The position numbers and the translations under genes were made by a program. From Streptomyces sp. NBC_01197 (GTDB lineage Bacteria; Actinomycetota; Actinomycetes; Streptomycetales; Streptomycetaceae), in NCBI RefSeq assembly GCF_036010505.1, contig NZ_CP108569.1:2110001-2174000 (forward strand): a DNA stretch of 64,000 bases, given 5' to 3'. The notes under the pieces were generated by a model, which did no database searches, had not been told where the DNA came from, and saw only the letters and a list, made by a program, of their open reading frames with translations. Below, in pieces: positions 35,347 through 43,599 of this stretch; the first letter of the stretch is position 1; every line of letters starts with the position of its first letter.

Positions 35347-36717
35347 TCAGGCGCCGGTGAAGTAGTTCTGGAGTCCGGGCACATGGAGCGTGCCGCCGAA
35401 CTGGCCCGCCTGCTTCACCGTGACGTTCGTGAAGAACGCGAACGGCACGTTGATCGGCGGCGGGGTCTCCGGGCTGAACGTGATCGGGATGAGGCCGAAG
35501 AGGTTGCCCTGCAGCGACTCCGTGTACATCGTGACCTCGCCGTCGCGGATGGTCGACGTCGAGCCCGCCGCGCCCTTCACATGGCCGGTGGCACCGTTCG
35601 GGCCGACGGTCATCTGGTGCAGGTCCTTGATGTCCAGCGCGGACGCGGTGAACTTCAGGACCTTCTTGATCTTGCCGCTGCCCGTCCTGACCTCGACGAT
35701 GCCCTTGTAGTCAAGGCCCTTGAGGGTCAGCATCGAGCTCTTCAGCGTCCACGGGTCGTCGGGCAGGGCGGGGATGCCCTGTTCCAGATCGGCCGCGGCG
35801 AGCGCCTTCGGGTCGGCGGTCGGGCACGGGTAGGAGGGCTTGGCGCCGTCCGGGATGGCCGTGTCCTTCTTGGGGTCCAGGCCCTTGGCGTCCGAAGGGA
35901 GTTCCTTGACCGTCTTTCCGGCCTCGGCGGCCGCCTCGCGGATCTTCTCGGCGGTCTTGTCGGCAGCGCTCGTCGCCCCGCCGACGACCTTGCCGGCCGT
36001 GTCCGTGACGGAGGCCTTCTTCTCCGCCGCCTTCTTCTCGGCCGCCTTCTTCTCGGCCGCCTTCTTCTCGGCGGCCTTCTTCTCGGCGGCCTTCTTCTCC
36101 GCCGCGGTCTCGGACGTCTTGGACGTCGAGGAGGACGACGGGTCCGGGGACGGGCTCGCCGTGTCCTTGTCCGGGTTGAGCAGGTTCTTGAGCGCGTCAC
36201 CCACACCCAGCGGGTCCAGCGGGTTCTTCGACTCGCTCGCGGCGGGCGACGGGGACGTCTGGTCCGAAGAGGAGGAACCGGACGTGGACTCCGGCGTCTT
36301 CTTCGTGGAGCCGGTCGCGCCCGCCGAAGGCGTGGCCGACGGGGACGGGGCATCGCCGGCCTTGTCGTCCTTCTTGGCCTTTGAGTCCTTGGCGTCCGTC
36401 TTGGCCTTGTCCGACGCACTGGCCGACGGGCTCGGGGAGCCCGACGCGCTGTCCGACGGGCTCGGCTCGTCGGAGCGGGACACACACGGTCCGGACGCGA
36501 ACGGGATGTCGCCCTGGTCGTCGGCCATCGCCAGCTTGGGGGTGAGTCCCATCCCGACGAACACCGCGGTGGGCATGGCAGCCAGGGCTATCGCCTTGCT
36601 CGCGGGTATGTGCAGCTTCGTCAGCAGCGACTTCCTGGGGGCCGCGTGACGGCCCCCTCTTCTCTCCGCGAAGTCGTCGCCTTCGGTGGTACTCAGCTGC
36701 GCTTCGTCACCCCGCAC
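35347..36717 (-). CDS. Membrane-anchored Ser/Lys-rich surface protein with AEKKA repeats
   Basis: Predicted export to the cell surface. Residues about 28-62 hold a basic stretch followed by a hydrophobic segment (AIALAAMPTAVFVGMGL). Then comes a long Ser/Pro/Thr/Lys/Asp-rich linker and six copies of AEKKA (near 36014-36103). A conserved C-terminal domain of about 140 residues follows (WTLKSSMLTLKGLDYKGIVE; VPFAFFTNVTVKQAGQFGGTL). The 456-residue start is a GTG at 36717 with GGGAGG upstream, overlapping the DUF6114 gene stop by 11 nt. It is the last gene of a three-gene operon. The C-terminal domain looks beta-rich and may resemble DUF6230; function is unknown. Confidence 0.75.
   Translation of the reverse strand: MRGDEAQLSTTEGDDFAERRGGRHAAPRKSLLTKLHIPASKAIALAAMPTAVFVGMGLTPKLAMADDQGDIPFASGPCVSRSDEPSPSDSASGSPSPSASASDKAKTDAKDSKAKKDDKAGDAPSPSATPSAGATGSTKKTPESTSGSSSSDQTSPSPAASESKNPLDPLGVGDALKNLLNPDKDTASPSPDPSSSSTSKTSETAAEKKAAEKKAAEKKAAEKKAAEKKAAEKKASVTDTAGKVVGGATSAADKTAEKIREAAAEAGKTVKELPSDAKGLDPKKDTAIPDGAKPSYPCPTADPKALAAADLEQGIPALPDDPWTLKSSMLTLKGLDYKGIVEVRTGSGKIKKVLKFTASALDIKDLHQMTVGPNGATGHVKGAAGSTSTIRDGEVTMYTESLQGNLFGLIPITFSPETPPPINVPFAFFTNVTVKQAGQFGGTLHVPGLQNYFTGA
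36014..36103 (-). repeat. Six 15-bp coding repeats (AEKKA)
   Basis: Near-identical 15-bp units encode Ala-Glu-Lys-Lys-Ala. Such arrays can change copy number between strains. The product is a charged helical spacer in the surface protein. Confidence 0.85.
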
Positions 36718-37294
36718 GGTGCCTCCCACCGTTGGCATCCACTGTCGTGTCCTTGTCATACGCCCGGGACGGCTGCTCCGGGACGCCCGGCGCGTGGCCG
36801 AAGGGCAGGAACCCGTCCACGGGAGCGGTCCCTTCGGGCGTGCTTCCGTGCGGGGTCCCGTCCTCGGAACCACCCTGGGCCGCCACCGCCGGGTCGGCAC
36901 CCGGCCTCGGGGGCGACCAGGAGAGCGAGAGCGCCCCGCCGATCATCGACAGCAGGAAGCCGACGACGAAACCGCCGATGTTCGCCACCGGGAGGGAGAT
37001 CAGCGCCAGCAGGATCGCCGCTATTCCCGCGAACACCCGTACGGCGCCGTGGTACCACATCGTGAGGCCGAGCGTGACGAGCAGCACGCCGATGATCAGC
37101 GATCCGGCGCCCGCGGTGGTGGACATCGCCAGCGTCACATTGCCGAGGTGCATGTTGGCATACGGGAAGTAGGCGATCGGCACGCCTCCCACCACGGTGA
37201 ACAGGCCCGCCCAGAAGGGTCGGTTTCCCCGCCATGCGCGGAAGCGAAGCCGCCAGTGGGTGAAATCGCGGGAACCTGTGGACTCGGCGCTCAT
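36707..37294 (-). CDS. DUF6114 membrane protein
   Basis: The 195-residue protein has about four to five membrane helices (WAGLFTVVGGVPIAYF; SLIIGVLLVTLGLTMWY; FAGIAAILLALISLPVANIGGFVVGFLLSMIGGAL) and a hydrophilic Pro/Gly-rich C-terminal tail. This matches the DUF6114 family found next to DUF6230 in actinomycetes. Function is unknown. The ATG at 37294 has GGGAG nine nt upstream. It lies between the DUF6230 and surface-protein genes and overlaps the latter. Confidence 0.82.
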   Translation of the reverse strand: MSAESTGSRDFTHWRLRFRAWRGNRPFWAGLFTVVGGVPIAYFPYANMHLGNVTLAMSTTAGAGSLIIGVLLVTLGLTMWYHGAVRVFAGIAAILLALISLPVANIGGFVVGFLLSMIGGALSLSWSPPRPGADPAVAAQGGSEDGTPHGSTPEGTAPVDGFLPFGHAPGVPEQPSRAYDKDTTVDANGGRHRAG

Positions 37295-37388
37295 GGAAAA
37301 CAGCTCCCTGGTACCGGTGTTGCTCTGAGAAGTAGAGGGGTTCGGGCGGCCGCAGTGCGGAGTGCGCGCTCCGGCCGCCCGGGCGTGC

Positions 37389-38033
37389 TTAGTAGCACTC
37401 CTTGACGCCCGACTTGAGCCTCAGGCTCAAGTTGCTGAGCTTGAAGGTGCCGGCCGTGGTCGCCCACGCCGTCTGCTTCACGTGCTCCAGCGTCGCCTCG
37501 TCGGCGCGCTGCGCGAAGCCGTTCGGGTTGACGGCCTTCTCCGTGCCGTGCTCGATGCCCGTCTTGTTCGACGGGTCACCGGCCGCGACACCGATGTCGA
37601 TGTTCTTGAACGTCGCATCGGCGTCGAGGCTCGCGACATCGAGGTACAGGTTCGTCGCCTCGACCGGCTTCTTCGCCTGGGTGCCGGCGTGCAGCTGCAG
37701 CGTGACGCTGCCGAGGCCGAACGGCAGGTTGGGCGTGACCACCGACTGGCACATGTTGGTGATCGTCGCATCGTGGAAGCCCGAAACGGCCACCGCGTGC
37801 GCGGCGCTCTTGCCGTTCAGGTCCTTGCCGGTCGCGACACTGCCGTACTGGACGAAGTCATGCCCGACCAGCTGGTCGGCGGTGACCTTGAAGCTCTGGC
37901 CGGACACGCTGAACGAAGCGGCGAGCGCACCCTGCGCGAGGCCGACGCCCACCGCAGCGGTGGCGACCACGCTCGGCACCATGACAAGCGCGAACCGCTT
38001 CCATCTGGTTCCGCCACGTACCTGGGAACTCAC
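37389..38033 (-). CDS. DUF6230 secreted protein
   Basis: The 214-residue protein has a Sec signal peptide (basic RGGTRWKRF, hydrophobic LVMVPSVVATAAVGVGLA, probable cleavage after ALAA). A mature beta-rich domain follows with two Cys (TNMCQSVV and the terminal ECY), suggesting a disulfide. Older annotations call this family 'cholesterol esterase', but no lipase Ser-His-Asp motif is visible. The GTG at 38033 has AGGAGG seven nt upstream. It is the first gene of the DUF6230-DUF6114-surface-protein operon, preceded by a 610-bp control region. Confidence 0.85.
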   Translation of the reverse strand: MSSQVRGGTRWKRFALVMVPSVVATAAVGVGLAQGALAASFSVSGQSFKVTADQLVGHDFVQYGSVATGKDLNGKSAAHAVAVSGFHDATITNMCQSVVTPNLPFGLGSVTLQLHAGTQAKKPVEATNLYLDVASLDADATFKNIDIGVAAGDPSNKTGIEHGTEKAVNPNGFAQRADEATLEHVKQTAWATTAGTFKLSNLSLRLKSGVKECY

Positions 38034-38382
38034 TTAGTTTCCTCCTTCTCGGACGTACATCTCCGGATCGGGTTCGAAGCCCGTCCTGGGATGGGAGAAG
38101 TGCTACGTCCTCGGGAAGGAGAGCGCCCGGTTCAGAAGCGCGAACCGCGTCCGAAGCACCGGCGATCACCCCCGAGCGACAACCACTGGCCACGCCTACG
38201 CGCAACCGCTGGACAGGCCCCGCCGGGTGGCAGGAACCCCCCTGTCCCGCAGCCGGCGCCACTGCCGCCGACCGGCTCGGTGGGGACCCAAGCGGCCACG
38301 CCGCGACCGGATGTCGCGCCGGTGCGTGATTGGACCGAGCCCGGCCGATCGTGGTGCATTCGCGGCCGTGACACAAGGGGCT

Positions 38383-38400
38383 CGTTACCGGCTAGTAACG
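38383..38400. promoter_or_regulatory. Inverted repeat CGTTAC / GTAACG
   Basis: Six-bp arms around CGGCTA, about 350 bp upstream of the DUF6230 start on its template side. A TetR-type site is plausible. Confidence 0.4.
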
Positions 38401-38514
38401 GCTCGATAACCGAACCGCGACCCCCCGATATCGCGCGGGCACAGAGGGTGGGCCCGACACCGCCGCTACATCGGGCGGTAGGCGACCATAACCGGGCAGA
38501 AGGAGGTACCTGAT

Positions 38515-38527
38515 TTACTCGGAGTAA
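38515..38527. promoter_or_regulatory. Palindrome TTACTCGGAGTAA
   Basis: Perfect 6-bp arms around a single G. It shares the TTAC/GTAA half-sites with the repeat at 38383. Confidence 0.4.
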
Positions 38528-38532
38528 CAGAC

Positions 38533-38566
38533 GGCCGCAATTGCCAAGTTTTGGCAAAGTGCGGCC
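38533..38566. terminator. Hairpin downstream of the thioredoxin-TPR gene
   Basis: GGCCGCA-A-TTGCCAA (38533-38547) folds on TTGGCAA-AG-TGCGGCC (38551-38566) with a 3-nt loop and a small internal bulge. It lies 78 bp past the gene stop. Confidence 0.55.
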
Positions 38567-38643
38567 GCCGGTTATCGCTGTGTCGCCAAATCGTCAGCGG
38601 CAACCCGCAGACGCCACGCGTTTAGTGACTGTTCAGAACCCTG

Positions 38644-39621
38644 TCAGAACAGCACACGCGCCAGGGCGGAACGGGCGGCGGTAACCCTCGGATCGTCGGA
38701 TCCGATCACTTCGAAGAGCTGGAGCAGATGGACCCGTGCGGCCTCGCGGTCGTCACCCACCGTGCGCTGCACCGTCTGAACCAGACGGCCGAAGGCGTCC
38801 TCGATATGACCGCCGACCAGATCGAGGTCGGCCGCGGCGATCTGCGCCTGGACGTCGGCGGGGCTGTCGGCCGCGTCCTTCCGGACCTGCTGGGGGTCAA
38901 GTCCATGGACCCGGCCGAGCAGTTCCGCCTGGGCGAGGCCGAGCTTGGCCTCCTCGTTGGCCGGCTCCTGCGAGAGGACGTTCCGGTACGCCTGGACCGC
39001 ACCGTCGAAGTCATTGGCGTCCAGCGCCTGTACGGCCGCTTCGAGCAGCGCGTCATGGGGACCGGCCGGGGCCTCGGCGGGCTCGGCGTCCGCCGCGGGC
39101 GGCTCCGCGTCCGGGTCCACCGGGATCCCGGTGAGCCCGAAGCGCTCCTCGCCGACCTGGATCAGCTGGTCGAGGGTCTGCCGGATCTGGGCCTCGGGCG
39201 CCGCGCCCTGGAAGAGCGGGAGCGCCTGCCCGGCGACGACGGCGAAAACGGCCGGAATCCCCTGGATCCCGAACTGCTGCATCAGCATCTGGTTGGCGTC
39301 GACGTCGACCTTGGCGAGCAGGAAGCGGCCGTTGTACTCGACGGCGAGGCGCTCGAGCAGCGGGCCGAGCTGCTTGCAGGGCTCGCACCACTCGGCCCAG
39401 AAGTCGATGACGACCGGGACCTCGGCGGAGCGCTGGATGACATCGCGCTCAAAACCGGCTTCATCGACATCGATCACCAGCGAGACGGGTGAGACGGGCG
39501 CTGCGCCGCCCTGCCTGGCGGTCTCGGCTCGCGCCTGCTCCGCTTTCTGCCGGGCCTCGCCGGCGGCCTTCACTGCGGCGAGGTCGACGACGCCGCTCAT
39601 GGACATGTTCCTAGGCTGCAT
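38644..39621 (-). CDS. Thioredoxin-TPR chaperone-like protein (CnoX/YbbN family)
   Basis: The 325-residue protein has an N-terminal charged helix and a thioredoxin domain (active site WCEPC in FWAEWCEPCKQLGPL; cis-Pro in GIQGIPAVFAV). The C-terminal half is TPR-like (LLEAAVQALDANDFDGAVQAYRNVL, EAKLGLAQAELL). E. coli CnoX is a redox-regulated holdase with this layout. Here both active-site Cys are present, so reductase activity is possible. Start: ATG at 39621; an internal ATG at MSMSGVV is an alternative. It is transcribed alone. Confidence 0.88.
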   Translation of the reverse strand: MQPRNMSMSGVVDLAAVKAAGEARQKAEQARAETARQGGAAPVSPVSLVIDVDEAGFERDVIQRSAEVPVVIDFWAEWCEPCKQLGPLLERLAVEYNGRFLLAKVDVDANQMLMQQFGIQGIPAVFAVVAGQALPLFQGAAPEAQIRQTLDQLIQVGEERFGLTGIPVDPDAEPPAADAEPAEAPAGPHDALLEAAVQALDANDFDGAVQAYRNVLSQEPANEEAKLGLAQAELLGRVHGLDPQQVRKDAADSPADVQAQIAAADLDLVGGHIEDAFGRLVQTVQRTVGDDREAARVHLLQLFEVIGSDDPRVTAARSALARVLF

Positions 39622-39987
39622 ACGTACATCCTCCCCCCTCCGCCACTCGTTCAGGAAAGCCGTTCGAGAAAGCTGTCGGCGTAATCCGCCGCTGGTGCGG
39701 GCCCGGCCCGTCCGTACACCCCCCGCCGGATGCGGGGCGTACGGACGGACACAGGCCGTCGGCCCGATGAGGGGCCCGGTACAGGCGCAGGGTCCCCACC
39801 CTGGCGCCAGTGGCTCTTGTCGTGCTGTGGTGTCACCCGGTCGTCGCGTGGTGCTCGTGCAGCCGAAGCGCGCTTGCGCCTCTTTACGCTACGAGTCGTA
39901 GCGTAACTGGTCGACCGGGAGCAGCGGGCGTAAATCCTCCGCCGGTTTCCCGTGATCTGACTCACTGCGGCTCGGCTACTGACCGGT
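39622..39987. promoter_or_regulatory. 366-bp divergent gap, thioredoxin-TPR / TetR
   Basis: No gene is seen. It contains the 23-bp TetR palindrome at 39884-39906. Confidence 0.5.
39884..39906. promoter_or_regulatory. Perfect 23-bp TetR operator
   Basis: TTACGCTACGA (39884-39894), a central G, then TCGTAGCGTAA (39896-39906). It is 81 bp upstream of the tetR-type gene start. Confidence 0.75.
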
Positions 39988-40638
39988 ATGGTCGCGGTCA
40001 TGCCTTTCAGCAAGCCCACCCGAACGGGTCGCCCACGCTCCCCAGAGGCCGATACCGCGATCCTCATGGCGACGAGAGCCGCGCTGGTCGAGGTGGGCTG
40101 GTCGAAGCTGACCATGGGCGAGGTGGCGACCCGCGCCGGGGTGGCCAAGACGACGCTCTACCGCCGCTGGTCGCACAAGAACGAACTGGTCGTGGACGCC
40201 GTGGCGGTCCTGTTCGACGAGCTGGACCTGCCGGACCGGGGCAGTCTGTCCGCCGACATCGAGGGCGTGGTGCTCCAGTTCGCCGCGCTCCTCGCGCGGC
40301 CCGAGACCAAGACCGCGCTGATGGCGGTGGTCGCCGAGTCGATCAGCGACGAGGCGCTGCGCGCCCGGATCCGCTCGGCCATCGTCGACCGGCAGAAGCG
40401 GCTGGTGACCGTCGGCCGCGAGCGGGCCCAGGCCCGGGGCGAACTCCCCTCCGAGGAGGACCCCGAGATCTCGGCCCGCCACACCGACCTTATCTTCGAC
40501 GTGGTCGCGGGCGCCGTGGTGCACCGGGCGCTGGTGAGCGCGGAGCCGGTGGACGAGGAGTGGGCGCGCGAGTTCACGGTGCTGCTCTGCTCCGGGCTGA
40601 GCAGCACCCCGGCCCCGCCTGCCGGTTCGCCCGCCTGA
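39988..40638 (+). CDS. TetR-family regulator
   Basis: The 216-residue protein has an N-terminal HTH (LTMGEVATRAGVAKTTLYRRWSHKNELVVDAV), then the TetR_C-type helical domain with FDVVAGAVVHRALV. ATG at 39988 and ATG at 40000 are both possible starts. It has its own 23-bp operator. No exporter gene sits next to it, so its targets other than itself are not obvious in the window. Confidence 0.88.
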   Translation: MVAVMPFSKPTRTGRPRSPEADTAILMATRAALVEVGWSKLTMGEVATRAGVAKTTLYRRWSHKNELVVDAVAVLFDELDLPDRGSLSADIEGVVLQFAALLARPETKTALMAVVAESISDEALRARIRSAIVDRQKRLVTVGRERAQARGELPSEEDPEISARHTDLIFDVVAGAVVHRALVSAEPVDEEWAREFTVLLCSGLSSTPAPPAGSPA

Positions 40639-40680
40639 TCACCCGGCTCAATCCTGGTGGCGGTCCGCCGCGAACAGGTG

Positions 40681-41685
40681 TCAGACCTGGTAGCGGTCGG
40701 CCGCGAACAGGTGCAGGTGCTCCGCGATCCACTCCGATGTCTGCTTCAGCCCGTCGGCGAGCGCCACTTCGGGCTGCCAGCCCGCCCACTCGCGGGCCCG
40801 CGAGTTGTCCGAGAGCAGCCGCTGGACCTCACTGCCCGAAGGGCGGAGCCTGGCCGGGTCGACGACGACCTCGGCGTCCCGGCCGGAGGCCGCGATCAGC
40901 GCCTGCGCCAGGTCTCCGATGGAAATCTCCTGTCCTGTACCGAGATTGACGCTCTCGCCCAGCGCCCGGTCGCAGTCCGCCAGCGCGAGGAAGCCGCGCG
41001 CGGTGTCCGTGACATAGGTGAAGTCACGGGTCGGCGTGAGCGAACCGAGCTTGATCTCCCGGGCCCCGGAGTGGAGCTGGGCGAGGATGGTGGGGATGAC
41101 GGCGCGTGCAGACTGCCGGGGGCCGTACGTGTTGAAGGGCCGCACCACCGTCACCGGCAGCTCGAACGCGTGCCAGTGGGACAGCGCCATCATGTCGGCG
41201 CCGATCTTGGACGCTGAGTAAGGGGACTGCGGCTGGAGCGGGTGCTGTTCGCTGATCGGGGCGGTGCGCGCGGTCCCGTACACCTCACTGGTGGACGCGT
41301 GCAGAAGACGGCGTACGGAGTGCCGGCAGCAGGACTCGGCGATGTTCTCGGTGCCGGTGACATTCGTGGCGACGTACGCGCCGGGGGCGTCGTAGCTGTA
41401 CGGGATGCCGATCAGCGCGGCGAGGTGGAAGACCGTGTCGCAGCCCGCCACTGCGTCGTCGACGCGGCCCGCGTCCCGGACGTCCCCCGCCACCATCTGG
41501 ACCTGGGAGCTGCCCAGATGGCGGCCGAGGTGGCCCTTCTCGCCGTACGGCTTGTAGTGGACGAATGCCCGGACCCGCGCCCCCTGCTCCACCAGGAGGT
41601 CGACCAGGGTCGAGCCGATGAAGCCCTCGGCTCCGGTGACGAGGACGGTGCGGTTCTGCCAATTGCTGGTCTGCCGACTGGTCAT
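40681..41685 (-). CDS. Extended SDR: NAD-dependent sugar-nucleotide epimerase/dehydratase
   Basis: The 334-residue protein has the cofactor loop VTGAEGFIGSTL, the catalytic Ser/Thr region LLHASTSEVYG and the YSASKIGADMM Tyr/Lys pair. The substrate region is NTYGPRQSARAVIPT. This is the GDP-mannose 4,6-dehydratase / dTDP-glucose dehydratase-like group; the exact sugar cannot be told. The ATG at 41685 overlaps the stop of the MurG-like gene (ATGA), so the two enzymes are made together and probably act on the same glycan. Confidence 0.88.
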   Translation of the reverse strand: MTSRQTSNWQNRTVLVTGAEGFIGSTLVDLLVEQGARVRAFVHYKPYGEKGHLGRHLGSSQVQMVAGDVRDAGRVDDAVAGCDTVFHLAALIGIPYSYDAPGAYVATNVTGTENIAESCCRHSVRRLLHASTSEVYGTARTAPISEQHPLQPQSPYSASKIGADMMALSHWHAFELPVTVVRPFNTYGPRQSARAVIPTILAQLHSGAREIKLGSLTPTRDFTYVTDTARGFLALADCDRALGESVNLGTGQEISIGDLAQALIAASGRDAEVVVDPARLRPSGSEVQRLLSDNSRAREWAGWQPEVALADGLKQTSEWIAEHLHLFAADRYQV

Positions 41686-42815
41686 GGGGTGAACTCCTTT
41701 GCGTGGGACAGGACCCGGGCAGCGAGCAGATCGGCTGCCCGGGCATGGGTGGAAGGTCCGGCCGCACCGCTCATCGCGGCGAGCCGGGCAGGGTCGGCCA
41801 GGAGCGGGCCCGCCACTTCGGCGAGCCGCTCCGCCGTCGTCTCCTCGTCGGCGATCAGCACCCCGGCCCCGGCGTCGCTGAGGACGCGGGCGTTGTGGGT
41901 CTGGTGGTCGCCCGGCGCGTGCGGATACGGGACGAGAATCGCGGGCACCCCGGTGGTGGCGAGTTCGGCGACCGTGGCGGAGCCGGCCCGGCAGACCACC
42001 AGGTCGGCGGCGGCGTACGCGAGGTCCATCCGGTCCAGATAGGGGACGGCGCCGGCGATCCGGCAGCCGCCCTCGGCTGCAAGCCGGGCCCGGGCCGCCT
42101 CCAGGGCGGCCGGGCCGGTCTTGATGAGCAGATGGACGTCCGTACGCGCCTGCCAGCGGGCCGCGAGCCCGACCGCGGCGGCGGTGAGCCGGGCCGCGCC
42201 GAGGCTGCCGCCGTTGACCAGCAGCAGCCGCGCCCCGGCGGGGACACCGAGCGCCCGGCGGGCCTCGGCGCGCAGCGCGGGACGGTCGAGGGCCGCGATC
42301 GGTGCGGCGATCGGCATCCCGACCGTCTCCGCGTTCTCGCCGCCGGCGAGGTGGGCCCGGCTGCGGTCGAAGGCGACGGTGAGATGCGGGGTGAGCCGGG
42401 CTGCGAACTGGTTGGCGCGGCCCGGCACCGCGTTGGACTCGTGGATGACGCTCGGCACACCGGCCATCCGGGCGCCGAGTATCACCGGCGCGCTCGGGTA
42501 GCCGCCCATGCCGACCGCGACATGGGCCCCCTGCTCGCGCAGGATCGTCCGGCACTGTGCGCCGGACTTCAGCAGAGCGGCCGGCAGCAGATAGCGCCGG
42601 GCGCCGAGCGCCGGGTCGAAGGGGATCATGGCGACGGTGTGCAGCGGGTATCCGGCGCCGGGTATGAGCGTGGATTCGAGGCCGCGTTCGGTGCCGACGA
42701 ACGAGATCACCGCGCCGGGTACGGCCCGGCGCAGGGCGTCGGCGAGGGCGAGGCCCGGGTAGATGTGGCCGCCGGTGCCGCCCGCACCGATCACGACGGA
42801 GAGTGGTGTGCGCAT
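41682..42815 (-). CDS. MurG-like UDP-GlcNAc glycosyltransferase paralogue
   Basis: The 377-residue GT28 enzyme has all MurG motifs: G-loop GAGGTGGHIYPGLALADAL, IHESNAVPGRANQ, LVNGGSLGAARL, and the donor-binding CRAGSATVAELATTGVPAILVPYPHAPGDHQTHNA. Canonical MurG adds GlcNAc to lipid I and sits in the dcw cluster. Here there is no division or cell-wall gene nearby, so this is a second copy with a probable special role in a surface glycan or modified lipid. The ATG at 42815 lies 65 bp from the divergent response-regulator start. Confidence 0.85.
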   Translation of the reverse strand: MRTPLSVVIGAGGTGGHIYPGLALADALRRAVPGAVISFVGTERGLESTLIPGAGYPLHTVAMIPFDPALGARRYLLPAALLKSGAQCRTILREQGAHVAVGMGGYPSAPVILGARMAGVPSVIHESNAVPGRANQFAARLTPHLTVAFDRSRAHLAGGENAETVGMPIAAPIAALDRPALRAEARRALGVPAGARLLLVNGGSLGAARLTAAAVGLAARWQARTDVHLLIKTGPAALEAARARLAAEGGCRIAGAVPYLDRMDLAYAAADLVVCRAGSATVAELATTGVPAILVPYPHAPGDHQTHNARVLSDAGAGVLIADEETTAERLAEVAGPLLADPARLAAMSGAAGPSTHARAADLLAARVLSHAKEFTP

Positions 42816-42839
42816 GGCCAGCACACTCACGTCGCGAGG

Positions 42840-42855
42840 TAAGAAGGTTCTAAGA
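42840..42855 (+). promoter_or_regulatory. Direct repeats before OmpR-type regulator
   Basis: TAAGA at 42840-42844 and 42851-42855, exactly 11 nt apart, each followed by a GGTT-like element. This is a typical spacing for OmpR/PhoB-family dimers, in the gap shared with the MurG-like gene. Confidence 0.45.
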
Positions 42856-42879
42856 GACGGGTTTGGCAGGCTTCGCTCC

Positions 42880-43599
42880 ATGAACCCGCACCCGCACACG
42901 CCGCCCGTGAGCCCCCGACCGAGAAAGATCCTGGTCGTGGACGACCAGCCGGAGGTACGCGTGGCGGTCGAGGACGGTCTCAGCGTCGAGGGGTACGAGG
43001 TGCGGGGCGCGGCCGACGGACTCGCCGCCCTGTCGGCCGTCGCCTCCTGGCAGCCGGACGCGGTCGTGCTCGACGTGCTGATGCCGGTGCTCGACGGTCT
43101 CGCGGTCTGCCGTCGGCTGCGCGCCGTCGGCGACCGTACGCCGGTACTGGTGCTGACCGCCCTTGACTCGGTGAGCGAGCGGGTGGACGGGCTGGAGGCT
43201 GGGGCCGACGACTACCTGGTGAAGCCGTTCGCGCTCGACGAGCTGATCGCCCGGGTGCGGGCGCTGCTGCGACGGGCCGCGCCGGTGGATGAGGAGCCGG
43301 GCGCGCTGTCGTACGGCGATCTGACCGTGGATCCGGAGACCCGCACCGGGCACCGGGCCGGGCGCCCCATCGAGTTCAGCAGGACCGAGTTCGCCCTGCT
43401 CGATCTGCTGCTGCGCCACCCCGGGCAGGTCCTCACCCGGGAGCTGATCCAGGAGCGGGTCTGGGGCCAGGACTTCGGCCCCGACTCCAACTCGCTCGCG
43501 GTGTACGTCGGCTACCTGCGCCGCAAGCTGGAGGCGGCGGGCGAACCGCGCGTGGTCCACACCGTGCACGGGGTCGGCTACCGGCTGGACGCGGCGTGA
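42880..43599 (+). CDS. OmpR/PhoB-family response regulator
   Basis: The 239-residue protein has a receiver domain (KILVVDDQPEV, phosphoacceptor Asp in AVVLDVLMPVLDGL, Lys in DYLVKPFALDEL). A winged-helix effector follows (EFALLDLLLRHPGQVLTRELIQERVWGQDFG ... VYVGYLRRKL ... VRTVHGVGYRL-like end). The ATG at 42880 was chosen at the start of similarity. It overlaps the kinase gene and probably controls the divergent MurG-like/SDR pair as well as itself. Confidence 0.93.
   Translation: MNPHPHTPPVSPRPRKILVVDDQPEVRVAVEDGLSVEGYEVRGAADGLAALSAVASWQPDAVVLDVLMPVLDGLAVCRRLRAVGDRTPVLVLTALDSVSERVDGLEAGADDYLVKPFALDELIARVRALLRRAAPVDEEPGALSYGDLTVDPETRTGHRAGRPIEFSRTEFALLDLLLRHPGQVLTRELIQERVWGQDFGPDSNSLAVYVGYLRRKLEAAGEPRVVHTVHGVGYRLDAA

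Larger units (their letters stand above)
38034..38643. promoter_or_regulatory. 610-bp control region of the surface-protein operon
   Basis: No gene is supported here. Notable elements are the inverted repeat CGTTAC-6-GTAACG (38383-38400), the palindrome TTACTC-G-GAGTAA (38515-38527), and a hairpin at 38533-38566. A strong but orphan Shine-Dalgarno AAGGAGGT on the plus strand near 38502 has no credible start codon behind it. The two GTTAC/AGTAA-type repeats suggest one regulator with two sites. Confidence 0.5.

Noticed and set aside
35840..36649. 269-codon plus-strand Ser/Phe/Ala-rich frame resembling a repeat surface protein
   Set aside because: Its AFFSA repeats are just the reverse reading of the AEKKA repeats of the real minus-strand gene.
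38495..38530. Small plus-strand gene after the orphan AAGGAGGT
   Set aside because: The only frame (ATT TAC TCG GAG TAA) has no valid start and is four codons long.
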